Below, in pieces: positions 24,454 through 33,192 of a stretch of 36,310 nt of DNA (positions are counted from its first letter, which is position 1; every line of letters starts with the position of its first letter). The notes under the pieces were generated by a model. The model was not told where the DNA came from. It saw nothing but the letters and a program-made list of their open reading frames with translations, and searched no databases. This DNA comes from Phycisphaera mikurensis (GTDB lineage Bacteria; Planctomycetota; Phycisphaerae; WQYP01): the NCBI GenBank assembly GCA_022730455.1, contig DZDI01000015.1:1-36310 (forward strand). The letters run 5' to 3'. The translations under genes and the position numbers were made by a program.

Positions 24454-25320
24454 TTAGCCTGAGGTGTCGTTCCCGGCGATGAAACGGCGGGCTTTAAAGG
24501 CTAAAAACAAAGGTATTTCTTTGCGTGCACGCTCCATTGCCTCATATCGGATACCCTTGGGTGGGCGTTTTTCGCTGATCCATTCTTCCATATGCTCGAT
24601 AAAAAAACCCGCGGACGCCGAGGTATTAAGGTATGCCTGCAGCGGACGATGGAACGTATAGGTGATCTCACCGGAAGGCCTTCCCGGATGCATCTCGATG
24701 GGGAGCTTTGCGCTGGACAGATATTGACTCACCGTTCGTGACTGCTGCTGCGTTGCTGCCGAATAATGCCAATCGCTGCTGTGAGGCACGCGAAAACACG
24801 GATGCAGCAAAACCACCACCAGCGGGGCATGCGGCTTGAGTAGTGCGGCAATCGATCGCCACACCGGCGATAGCGGTGTCATGTTGGCGATGGCCAGCAC
24901 GCAGCAGGCGGCATCGAACCCATCATCGGGCGGCGTTACAAAGTCGGTCAGACGGCGGGCATCGGCTTCACGGTAGCATTCCAAATCTTGAAAACGCGTT
25001 CGCTGCTTCGCCAATTGTATTAAATCTGGTGCCATATCAACACCTGTCACCCGCACACCGTCCTGTGCAAAGGCGCGGCAAATCACCCCTTGCCCGCATG
25101 CCACATCCAGTAAGTGCTGACCAGGCGCTAATTTCAGGATGCGTTTCAGCCCTGGGATGATTGTTCGCTCGTGATGAAAATGCCCGCCTTCACCCACCAA
25201 ATCGTCATACCAGTCGGCGGACTTGTTCCAGTCGGTCGGCGGCGCGTTTGGCGGATTTTTGGGTGGGCGTAATGCTTTTCGGTTTTCTCCAAGCTGATCG
25301 CGATCCATGTTTTTGCTCAT
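24454..25320 (-). CDS. Class I SAM-dependent methyltransferase
   Basis: This 288-residue protein has the Rossmann-type methyltransferase fold. Motif I is LLDVACGQGVICRAFAQDGV near residues 70-89. The next strand is VTGVDMAPDLI, and CCVLAIANMTPLSP is the motif IV region. An N-terminal SADWYDDLVGEGGHFH is typical of methyltransferases that act on small molecules. The C-terminal part (HMEEWISEKRPPKGIRYEAM) is common in ubiquinone- and SAM-related small-molecule methyltransferases. The substrate cannot be deduced. The gene starts 14 bp after the BatA/vWA gene and is the last of the rsmD-DUF58-vWA-methyltransferase run. Confidence 0.88.
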   Translation of the reverse strand: MSKNMDRDQLGENRKALRPPKNPPNAPPTDWNKSADWYDDLVGEGGHFHHERTIIPGLKRILKLAPGQHLLDVACGQGVICRAFAQDGVRVTGVDMAPDLIQLAKQRTRFQDLECYREADARRLTDFVTPPDDGFDAACCVLAIANMTPLSPVWRSIAALLKPHAPLVVVLLHPCFRVPHSSDWHYSAATQQQSRTVSQYLSSAKLPIEMHPGRPSGEITYTFHRPLQAYLNTSASAGFFIEHMEEWISEKRPPKGIRYEAMERARKEIPLFLAFKARRFIAGNDTSG

Positions 25321-25334
25321 TGCACCCTTCTTCT

Positions 25335-27878
25335 CTACGCCGCCCGGCGGGAGAGCTGATTTGAGGCTTGATTTCCATCCGATTCACTGGGGGGAGGGAC
25401 AGATGTTCCAGCCGGTGAATTGCGATTGGATGCCAACGCCTCAATGACAGCCAATATTGCCACAAGTGCCAATATCCCGGGCATCAATGACGAACCCGAA
25501 TTGGTTTTCTTGATCACCGCAAGCAGCCCGGTGGCCGTAGAGGCGATTAACACGGGGTGTTTCAACTTCGCCATTTTTGCGAGAACCTTCGCTGGCGTAG
25601 GATGCAGGTTCGCTTCATCTCCTGGCGGATTGACCACAAACCTCCCCGATTCTTTGCCATCAAACGTTGTCCAATGATAAATGCCTGTCTGATTGGTTTG
25701 GGTGAACGTCCATCGCCACTGATGCGAGGCGCTCTGTTTCGGCTTGATATTCACGGTGGCGTGGCTTTGGGGCAAGACAATATTAACGCTCATCGGCGCC
25801 ACGGATGGCAGCAGCGGTACTTCCACCCGTTCCCCCGGTTCAAAACTCGCGATGCGGGCTGCCGCCGCGGCGTCGCCTAAGGCGATACGCACCATCAGAG
25901 GAAGAAATACAGAAGTGGTACCCATGTTCGACCATCCACCCGCAGGGCTGGACATAAAAGTGTATATCCGCCCTTTTCCCATAGGGTGCTCAAACAGCAG
26001 CGGACGGCCACTGCTTACAGACATCAGTGCGCTGGCTGTTGAATTGGGCGAACTCATGCCCCACATATCCGCAACAATGATGCGTCGAAACGGTCGTTTA
26101 TTGGTGAAAAGATGACCGCACAAATAGCTGCGGTTATCGACGGTGCTGACACGCTGTCCACGGATACTTGCGATGGGGTGCGTCAGGACGCCGGGGAGCA
26201 GTCCATAGTGGCCCGTCAGAATGGAATTATAAACAGCCGGATTAACACCGGGCCCCAATAACCAGCAAATCCGTCCGCCGCCTTTGGCAAATTCCGCTAG
26301 TCGCCGAGCATCCGCATGCGATAAGGCCGGAACATCGCATAGGAAAATGGCTCCGAAGGAATGAAGGCCCACCGTGGAAAGACTTCGGTAATCAATCGTC
26401 CTTGAAATGATGCTCCACGGTTGTCCGGTAGCGGAGGCCACAGGATGCCCGCCGTACGGGGCCAGCGCGGCATCCACGTAAAATGCCGCACTGCCGGGGG
26501 CCGGCTGTGAAAAATTACCTGCCACTAAGGCCTTAATTTTTGCTGCCGTTTTGAGAATCAATCGACGATGATCCGCCCACGGCAGCACACCTGTCGGGTT
26601 TTTAATATTCGCCTGAATGAGCTGCCAACCGGGTTGAGGCAAAGTGCCTGATAATCGTACCGCCCCGATGGCCTGGCTGGTTCCCGTGGGGCCGAGCGTG
26701 GTTTTGGCCATTGACCCCAGCAACGGACGCCCGTCAATTGAAAGAAATACACTCGGTACCACGGCGGTGGTACCGTTATTAACCAACTTTGCCCTGCAAG
26801 TGATCGGACTGCCTGCCACTGCCTGTCCTCGGCTGATGCGGAAGCTTTCAATGGCGACATCATCCGGCGCATTATTAGTTGCCTGTGGCATCAGCACGAG
26901 TTGAATCTTCGGTGTGCGTGCCAGTCCGGCAAACAGATTGGTTTCTGAAGACGCCGGGCCCGCAAAGTCTGAAATAATAATAAGCACTTTGTCGGGCATG
27001 TGGCTGGCCGCCAACAAGCGGGCAGCCCGCGAAACCAAAAGCGTCATCGGCAGCGCTCGTCCCTGGCTGCCAACATGTTGCAGGCGTCCCGCTGTACGGA
27101 TGCGATTTGCGCTCAGGGCCGTGGGTATGGGTTCTGACCCGGGATTGGTCAGCAGCACAGCCTCGCGTGCTGGATGCAGGGTGGTAAGAATGAGTCGTCG
27201 CGCTATTCGAGCCGCGCTTGCCAACCGCGTTTGTCCACCATCTTGTGCCAACATGGATTGTGAATTATCCAGCACAATAACAACGGCAGAATTCGCCCCG
27301 TCAAAGTGCACCGCAGAGTCAGGAAAAAAGCTGTTGCCGGCAAGCCCCAGCAGCGAGGCTGCCAAGGCTACCAATGCTGCAACCAGAATGACAACCATGC
27401 CCCAAGGCGGTCGGCGGGTCGAGGTGCTTACCGGTGTGGCGGACGAGGACGCCGCCAGCGAAGACGGTGACGCGTCCGGGGCGCCCGTCGAACGGGCACG
27501 CTCCCAGTAATTCACCAGACCGGCGACTGCCGCCGCCGTCCCAATTAACCCCAGCAGCAGCACCACGATCATGCCATAGGCAAGTTGCGGCGTACCGCCG
27601 TGCACCAACGGCCCGGCAATCGCCATGGCAATAAGCGCAAAGACCGTCATACGCAAAAGCAACAGAAGAAACTGCTGAATTTGGCGTTTGCGCGATGTCT
27701 TCTGAGCGGTGATACGCAGAAAACGTAAGGTTGAAAACGGTACCACTGGTGAACGCACACGGTTAAGCATGTGCAGCAACACCGGGACACCAGCCGCCAG
27801 CAGCCCTGCAAGTAAAATCGGATCGCTGAACGTAAGTGCGCCGGAAACCGCTATATAGTTACTCATTGTGGTCGTCAT
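25335..27878 (-). CDS. BatA/vWA-domain membrane protein
   Basis: This 847-residue membrane protein starts with the BatA module. Its first helix is near 16-37 (DPILLAGLLAAGVPVLLHML), followed by VPFSTLRFLR and a second helix (70-92). Further helices lie near 100-122 and 160-182. A von Willebrand A domain begins near 195 with the metal site DNSQS (Asp204, Ser206, Ser208). A long extracytoplasmic beta-rich region follows, containing a glutamine amidotransferase-like stretch (FLCDVPALSHADARRL, FAKGGGRICWLLG). A last helix is near 805-825, before a Ser/Pro-rich tail. Such proteins pair with DUF58 proteins and a MoxR ATPase in poorly understood envelope or chaperone systems. The DUF58 gene lies 15 bp upstream. 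No MoxR gene is in the window. Confidence 0.87.
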   Translation of the reverse strand: MTTTMSNYIAVSGALTFSDPILLAGLLAAGVPVLLHMLNRVRSPVVPFSTLRFLRITAQKTSRKRQIQQFLLLLLRMTVFALIAMAIAGPLVHGGTPQLAYGMIVVLLLGLIGTAAAVAGLVNYWERARSTGAPDASPSSLAASSSATPVSTSTRRPPWGMVVILVAALVALAASLLGLAGNSFFPDSAVHFDGANSAVVIVLDNSQSMLAQDGGQTRLASAARIARRLILTTLHPAREAVLLTNPGSEPIPTALSANRIRTAGRLQHVGSQGRALPMTLLVSRAARLLAASHMPDKVLIIISDFAGPASSETNLFAGLARTPKIQLVLMPQATNNAPDDVAIESFRISRGQAVAGSPITCRAKLVNNGTTAVVPSVFLSIDGRPLLGSMAKTTLGPTGTSQAIGAVRLSGTLPQPGWQLIQANIKNPTGVLPWADHRRLILKTAAKIKALVAGNFSQPAPGSAAFYVDAALAPYGGHPVASATGQPWSIISRTIDYRSLSTVGLHSFGAIFLCDVPALSHADARRLAEFAKGGGRICWLLGPGVNPAVYNSILTGHYGLLPGVLTHPIASIRGQRVSTVDNRSYLCGHLFTNKRPFRRIIVADMWGMSSPNSTASALMSVSSGRPLLFEHPMGKGRIYTFMSSPAGGWSNMGTTSVFLPLMVRIALGDAAAAARIASFEPGERVEVPLLPSVAPMSVNIVLPQSHATVNIKPKQSASHQWRWTFTQTNQTGIYHWTTFDGKESGRFVVNPPGDEANLHPTPAKVLAKMAKLKHPVLIASTATGLLAVIKKTNSGSSLMPGILALVAILAVIEALASNRNSPAGTSVPPPSESDGNQASNQLSRRAA

Positions 27879-27893
27879 AGTTCAAACATCACT

Positions 27894-28847
27894 TCACCGA
27901 TGCGATGTACGCATCAGCAGATTTCTTATCTGCATGTCCCATGGAATATCCGTTCGAGCCAATAAATAATCAATCCTTGCCTGACCACATTTGCTCTGCA
28001 TTAAAGCAATAAATTCCTGCACCTCACGCTGGTAATCATCACGGATGGCTTTGGGGTCAATCTGAAGACGCGAGCCATCTTCCATATCTTCAAATGTCAT
28101 CGGGCGATTGTAATTCAATTCCATTTCTTGCGGATCCATCACATGCATGACTACCAGTTGATGCCGAAAGTGACGCAGATGCTCAAACGCCTTGATCAAA
28201 CGTGACGGCTCATCAAACAAGTCGCTGATCAGGATGACCAACCCGCGACGAGGAATTTTACTGGCCACCTGGTGCAGCGTATCCGCCAGACTCGTGGTGC
28301 GTGATGGCGCTATCTTCTCGATGCCTGAAAAAATCTGATCAAGGTGAGAAGGACCGTTGCCCTGCGGTATCTCCATGCGGATTTTGTCGTCAAAGCCAAT
28401 CAATCCAACCATATCCTGCTGGTTGGAGAGCAAATACGCCAGCGAACATGCCAGTACGGATGCATACTCAAATTTATTTACCGAGGTGGTTCCGTCCGCG
28501 GCCGCCCCCGTCTGCACAGCGGAACCAAAGCGCATGGATGCAGATGCATCAAGGCAGATCGTAGCGCGCAGATTGGTTTCCTGTTCATATTGTTTCACAT
28601 AATAGCGGTCAGTTTTGGCCAGCACTGTCCAGTCAAGATGCTTGATTTCATCGCCGGGGACATATTCGCGATGCTCTGCAAATTCGATGGAAAACCCTTT
28701 GTGTGGGCTTTTATGCAAGCCAGCGTAAACACCTTCTACCACGCCCCGAACCGTAAATGCCATACGCCGCAGTTGCGCCGCCTGCGCCGGCTTGAAAAAT
28801 CGATATTGAAGCTTTGCCAATTGCGCTCCTTGCCGTGCCTGATCCAT
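27894..28847 (-). CDS. DUF58 protein with vWA-like fold
   Basis: This protein of about 317 residues is a DUF58 family member, the usual partner of MoxR ATPases and BatA-type proteins. Diagnostic stretches are HKGFSIEFAEHREYVPGDEI, then DWTVLAKTDRYYVKQYEQET. After them comes the vWA-like metal motif TICLDASASMRF (DxSxS). A later GLVILISDLFDEP resembles a vWA strand and loop. There is no membrane segment, so it is cytosolic and probably binds the membrane partner. I prefer the ATG at 28847, two bases after the rsmD stop. A TTG at 28877 would make it 10 codons longer and overlap rsmD. The function is not established for this family. Confidence 0.88.
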   Translation of the reverse strand: MDQARQGAQLAKLQYRFFKPAQAAQLRRMAFTVRGVVEGVYAGLHKSPHKGFSIEFAEHREYVPGDEIKHLDWTVLAKTDRYYVKQYEQETNLRATICLDASASMRFGSAVQTGAAADGTTSVNKFEYASVLACSLAYLLSNQQDMVGLIGFDDKIRMEIPQGNGPSHLDQIFSGIEKIAPSRTTSLADTLHQVASKIPRRGLVILISDLFDEPSRLIKAFEHLRHFRHQLVVMHVMDPQEMELNYNRPMTFEDMEDGSRLQIDPKAIRDDYQREVQEFIALMQSKCGQARIDYLLARTDIPWDMQIRNLLMRTSHR

Positions 28848-28849
28848 TG

Positions 28850-29434
28850 TCAATTGGTTGAGCTGCGCGTCAGCCAATTCATCGACATCGATCCATAATC
28901 CTGACGCCGCCGAATCAGCTTGGAAATTTCCAGGCTTTGCATGTCCAAACCCATTTGAGTTCTTAACAGCAAGGCGCCGGTCTCGCTCAGAGCGCCATTA
29001 ACCGCACTGCCAATGGCGGCATCGAGATCCGACGCCGTCCCCGCATCGCTGAAAAGAGGGTACGGCGGGTCAAAAAAAATAAGATCAAACCTTCCCATCG
29101 CACCACTCCAAATATCCCGGCACTTGAAGACATCCGCCGCCAGCACCCGGCTGCTTGGCCTAACGCCTAATGCATCGATATTGTTGCGGAGCGCAAAAAG
29201 GGCGTTGTGATCCTGCTCAATAAATACCACTTCTCTGGCCCCTCGCGACAGGCACTCAAGGCCAATACTGCCGGTACCCGCAAACACGTCCAACACTCGA
29301 ACGCCATCAAAGCCAACAGCGGTGACCAAGGCGTCAAATACCGATTGTTTAACTCGATCGGTAATCGGGCGGGTTGTCTTAAATGGAGGGCTCTTTAACG
29401 GGCGGTGTCGAAATGTACCGGCAATAATTCTCAT
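28850..29434 (-). CDS. rsmD: 16S rRNA (guanine966-N2)-methyltransferase
   Basis: This 194-residue enzyme methylates N2 of G966 in 16S rRNA during 30S assembly. The start MRIIAGTFRHRPLKSP is typical, so I use the ATG at 29434 rather than the upstream start at 29482. TRPITDRVKQSVFDAL is the conserved RNA-contacting start of the domain. LDVFAGTGSIGLE (48-60) binds SAM, and FFDPPY (120-125) is the catalytic N-methyltransferase motif. The C-terminus is standard in length. The gene directly precedes DUF58, with gaps of a few bases, so the four genes down to the methyltransferase are probably one transcript. Confidence 0.94.
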   Translation of the reverse strand: MRIIAGTFRHRPLKSPPFKTTRPITDRVKQSVFDALVTAVGFDGVRVLDVFAGTGSIGLECLSRGAREVVFIEQDHNALFALRNNIDALGVRPSSRVLAADVFKCRDIWSGAMGRFDLIFFDPPYPLFSDAGTASDLDAAIGSAVNGALSETGALLLRTQMGLDMQSLEISKLIRRRQDYGSMSMNWLTRSSTN

Positions 29435-30270
29435 AAAGGCTAATTCTACGCGGCTATCAATGCGGCCGCCATGCAGTACCATGGCAATTGCAATTCAACG
29501 ATCACAGATGTGTGAGGCGTATCCATAAATATAATATTGACATTGCCGTTATGGCAGCCGAGTCAATCACCACAAGCGGGTGACGTTGCGTACCGCAGAC
29601 ATCTGGTCTGCACTCCGACCCAAGCCAAGCCAGCGTCGGATCGCTACGGGCATAAAATAATCCGGCCACGGCGGCAGCGTGAATTTCGAGCGAGGGCAAC
29701 GCGTCGCTGTGCCGATACGGGCATCCTACAGTTTACATTTAAGCCCGGGGCAGGCAGTGCTTCTTCGGCGGGAGTGCGCCATCCCGGCCTGAGTTCGAGG
29801 CTACCGGCACGTCGCTGGTCGCACATGCTTTGTGGATAGTCCGGCCGTTGCGCCAGCAGCATTAGAAAAATCACCTGCAAAAGCAATCTCACTGTGGCAG
29901 CGCCGGGCAGTGCGGCGTGATTTCACGGGCGCATCGAAATCACGGGCCGGTTCGATCGCGAGGGAAGGCGAAACAATAATCTTGAAACACGCGGACATCT
30001 CAAACATCTCCGAAAAAGCAACTATCGGAAACTCACTCGACGTCCATGTCGCTAGCAACGCTATGCCAAACATTCATCGACAATGCCAGTATTTCACGTT
30101 AATCAAAATTCATGCGGACGGCATGCAGGATGAAATCGTCGCGTTATTACACTAGAAAGTCGCATTTATGAGAACACCAACTGTGTTATAGGACGGATAG
30201 GCACTTCCTACCGGTACACGGGAAGGGCGTAGCCGGCTGCCGAAGGGTTACAGGAGCTTCATTTGGGCGC
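29435..30270. other. Gene-poor stretch of about 830 bp
   Basis: Between rsmD and the DUF1570-like gene I see no recognisable protein or RNA gene. Several open frames overlap on both strands and none matches a family. The plus-strand frame ending at 30155 is the most gene-like in its last 70 codons but has no good start. A TATAAT lies at 29530-29535 on the plus strand without a clear -35. The stretch may hold a decayed gene, promoters for rsmD, or an unrecognised RNA. Confidence 0.45.
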
Positions 30271-31503
30271 TTAGTGCGCGACGGTTCCCAATTCCCCATC
30301 CGCAGGCTTGGATATCGTGGCGCCGTGTTTCCGCAGCACCCTGACCCACACTTTGCGTATGCGGTGGCCACGGGCGCGAAACATTCCGATAACGCTCGTC
30401 TCATCGGAAAGGCGACAAATTAACTCGGGCCATCGCCCCGTTGTGAGATGCCAGGTACCCAGACCCCGCGCACGCCGTGCCGCATGTGTGAGCAGAGATT
30501 GCGGCAGCCACCGATTATTCGGAAATTGATATTCCTTCAATTTCTGATTGGCGATGTCATTAAAAAATGCCCGGGCCGATGTAAACTTCTGCTTCAAGCT
30601 CCATGCCCTCGCCAGAAAATTGGTCAGCGCCTGCGTCTGAACTTTGGCGTACAGCAGGGCCGTAGGGTTGGATGGCATGTCCATCCAATATTTTTTCCAT
30701 AAAATTTGAAACCGACCGTCACTTCGTCCAAATGCCATCCGCCATGCCAGATTGGCTGAATATCCATGCTTGTAAAGGGCCATGTAACGCATAAATGGGG
30801 TATCGTATCTGCCATCATCCGCCCACGCGAGAAAATAAATCATCGACCATGCCTGATCGTAATTGGTGCCCATCAGCACGTCATTCCATTCGCTGTAAGG
30901 CATATGCCGCATGCGGCGTATCGACTTCAATTTGTGATGCTTGATTTCCCATTTAAGCCGCACCAGCCGCAATGGCGGTATCCAACCCGTTACAAAACTG
31001 TTGCCGGTAAATAGTCCCTCTCCGAAATATTCCGCTAAACCCTCATTGGCCCAGGGTGGAAAAGACCGGCCAATCATGGCGTAGGTAAACTGATGAAACG
31101 CTTCGTGTTGAATGATGTGCCACATTTGGTGGTTGATTGTTGTGCCGGCGTCGGCCATCAGTCGCTGGCCTTGGCCTTTATAACCTATGATAAATACCCC
31201 GGCACTGCCAATCAGCGCTCCAGCCTCAAGGTATTCCCGTCGATGTCGGTATATATAAAACGGCAGCTTCTGCCTTTCCTGACCTCCAAAAAAACGATGC
31301 AGGCGTCTGTCGTACGTGGCCGCAACGTAATTCATCCGCAGCCATATCTGCCGCAGCATACGACGGCTCTCATCACTATGAAGAATATAATATCCGGGCG
31401 GATTGTAAACGCGCATGGGACGGGCATTCGATCGCCCGGCCGCAGCCAAGGCTAAAGCGATCATAGCGCCATTCAGCATATTTAATCGGTTGATCCATCG
31501 CAT
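30271..31503 (-). CDS. Secreted DUF1570-like metallopeptidase (gluzincin fold)
   Basis: This 410-residue protein begins with a signal peptide (hydrophobic 10-22, cut near NAR-P). It carries the zinc motif HEAFH at residues 133-137 in WHIIQHEAFHQF, and the third ligand is probably Glu154 in WANEGLAEYFGEG. This arrangement is the gluzincin pattern of peptidase MA-like and DUF1570 proteins, which are abundant in planctomycetes. A long C-terminal helical domain contains DQAWSMIYFLAWAD, then RYMALYKHGYS, and ends in a basic Arg-rich region. Peptidase activity is likely by motif, but no substrate is known. It lies 46 bp after gatB on the same strand. Confidence 0.85.
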   Translation of the reverse strand: MRWINRLNMLNGAMIALALAAAGRSNARPMRVYNPPGYYILHSDESRRMLRQIWLRMNYVAATYDRRLHRFFGGQERQKLPFYIYRHRREYLEAGALIGSAGVFIIGYKGQGQRLMADAGTTINHQMWHIIQHEAFHQFTYAMIGRSFPPWANEGLAEYFGEGLFTGNSFVTGWIPPLRLVRLKWEIKHHKLKSIRRMRHMPYSEWNDVLMGTNYDQAWSMIYFLAWADDGRYDTPFMRYMALYKHGYSANLAWRMAFGRSDGRFQILWKKYWMDMPSNPTALLYAKVQTQALTNFLARAWSLKQKFTSARAFFNDIANQKLKEYQFPNNRWLPQSLLTHAARRARGLGTWHLTTGRWPELICRLSDETSVIGMFRARGHRIRKVWVRVLRKHGATISKPADGELGTVAH

Positions 31504-31549
31504 TGGCGTATTCTCTCATGTAAGAGATTGGCCGGTGCATACCCTGAAT

Positions 31550-33043
31550 TTACCCCAGCTTTTCCAGGGTCTGTTCCAATAATTCGCCGACCATTTTCGG
31601 ATCGGCTTTGCCATGGCTCAGTTTCATCACCGCGCCACGCAGAAATCCCAGTGATGCCTGTTTCTTCTTGGGATTGTTTTTGTAATCGGCAATCGCCTGC
31701 GGGTTGTTGGCCAGCGCTGCGTCCACCCATGCCTGCGTGGCACCCGTGTCGCGTATTTGCAGCAGTCCCAGCTTTTCCGCCGCCACCATCGGATCTGTTT
31801 CGGTGCTGCTGCATAGTGATTCAAATATGGTAACCGCTGCCGACGCACTTACCGTACCGTCTTCCATCATGCCAGCCAGTTTGGCGTATTGAGATGCCTG
31901 AACGCCCAGATCGCTGATGAGCACGGACGTTCCTCGCTCGCTGGTCAGCGCGTTGGCCGTTTTCGCCGCCGGGCCAAGCATTAAATTGGCAATACGCTTC
32001 GGCAGTTGTTTGATCTCTACGGCCATGTCGAATAAATCGGCCACGGCTTTATCTTCCAGCAGGGCCGCAGCTTCCTTGCGGGTCAGTTCCATCTGCATGT
32101 ACCGCTGAAAACGGGCCATCGGCAGTTCCGGAATCTGCGTTTTGATGCGATTAATCCAGTCCTGCGACACATGCAACGGCACCAAATCGGGATCAGGAAA
32201 ATAGCGGTAATCGTGCGCTTCTTCCTTCGACCGCTGCAGCGTAGTGCATCCTTTGTCGTCGTCCCAACCGCGGGTGGATTTGCCCGCCTGCAAAGCGGCG
32301 GATCGGTCGGTTAAAAATTCGGTCAACTGCCGCTGAATTTCATATTCGCATGCGCGCTCCACCGAGCGAAAACTGTTAAGGTTTTTAACTTCGGTGATAG
32401 CCGTCTTGTACGCCTTACCATCTTCAAAGATGTGCAAATTAATATTGGGCTCAAACCGCATGTGCCCTTGCTGCATAATCCCTTGCGATACGCATAAATA
32501 CCGGCATATTTGCCGCAGCTCTTCACCAAAAAGGCGGGCCTCTTCCGGACAGGAAAAGTCCGGTTCGGTTACAATTTCCAGCAGTGGGGTGCCGGCGCGG
32601 TTCAAATCCACTAGGCTGGCCGATTGCCCGCTCTCGTGCAGTAATTTGCCCGCATCCTCCTCCAGATGCGCCCGCCGAATGCGTACGGCTTTCGTCTCAC
32701 CATTGGGCAGCGGCATCATCACCGTTCCGGCCCCGCAGAGCGGCTGGTCATATTGACTGATCTGATAATTCTTGGGCAAGTCAGGGTAGTAGTAGCTTTT
32801 GCGATCCCATTTGGTTTCGGCAGCAATTGCGCAACCCAACGCTGCACCCACCATTATCGCCATCTCGACGGCCCGACGATTGATCACCGGCAACACGCCC
32901 GGCAACCCCAGCACCACGCCATCCACTTGCGTGTTGGGGTCTTCATTGAAACCATTGGCGGCGCCGGTGAACATCTTCGATGCCGTCGCTAACTGCACGT
33001 GAATTTCCATTCCTATCAGGACTTTATATTCTGGTTGAGGCAT
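31550..33043 (-). CDS. gatB: Asp/Glu-tRNA amidotransferase subunit B
   Basis: This 497-residue protein is the kinase-like subunit that activates misacylated Asp-tRNA(Asn) or Glu-tRNA(Gln) before amidation. The start YKVLIGMEIHVQLATASKMF is diagnostic, followed by VDGVVLGLPGVLPVIN and WDRKSYYYPDLPKNYQISQY. DLNRAGTPLLEIVTEPDF and a YRYFPDPDLVP stretch are further hallmarks. The C-terminal part is the tRNA-binding YqeY-like tail, ending at LEQTLEKLG. The gap to gatA is 149 bp and holds no gene. The presence of GatCAB implies that at least one of Asn- or Gln-tRNA is made by transamidation here. Confidence 0.96.
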   Translation of the reverse strand: MPQPEYKVLIGMEIHVQLATASKMFTGAANGFNEDPNTQVDGVVLGLPGVLPVINRRAVEMAIMVGAALGCAIAAETKWDRKSYYYPDLPKNYQISQYDQPLCGAGTVMMPLPNGETKAVRIRRAHLEEDAGKLLHESGQSASLVDLNRAGTPLLEIVTEPDFSCPEEARLFGEELRQICRYLCVSQGIMQQGHMRFEPNINLHIFEDGKAYKTAITEVKNLNSFRSVERACEYEIQRQLTEFLTDRSAALQAGKSTRGWDDDKGCTTLQRSKEEAHDYRYFPDPDLVPLHVSQDWINRIKTQIPELPMARFQRYMQMELTRKEAAALLEDKAVADLFDMAVEIKQLPKRIANLMLGPAAKTANALTSERGTSVLISDLGVQASQYAKLAGMMEDGTVSASAAVTIFESLCSSTETDPMVAAEKLGLLQIRDTGATQAWVDAALANNPQAIADYKNNPKKKQASLGFLRGAVMKLSHGKADPKMVGELLEQTLEKLG

Positions 33044-33192
33044 GCTTACTCCACGTTTGGCTGTTTTGGTTTACGTATGCTTTTCGGCGGCATCGTCGCC
33101 ATGGTCAATGTTTTTATCGGTGGCAGACCATAAGGACCACCCGATTGCCCGTACACCTGGGCATCAGATGACGGTACGCACCTGCACACGGG

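Noticed and set aside
24056-24457. Plus-strand frame of 133 codons over the same element
   Set aside because: It too is translated repeat, antisense to the previous frame, and its composition follows the element's GC-rich interior.
26914-27510. Plus-strand frame of 198 codons antisense to the BatA/vWA gene
   Set aside because: It is composed of Ala/Arg/Ser-rich chance text opposite a clear vWA domain and membrane region.
29832-30155. Plus-strand frame of 107 codons in the gene-poor stretch
   Set aside because: No start site, no family match and a competing frame on the other strand. I mention it only as part of that stretch.
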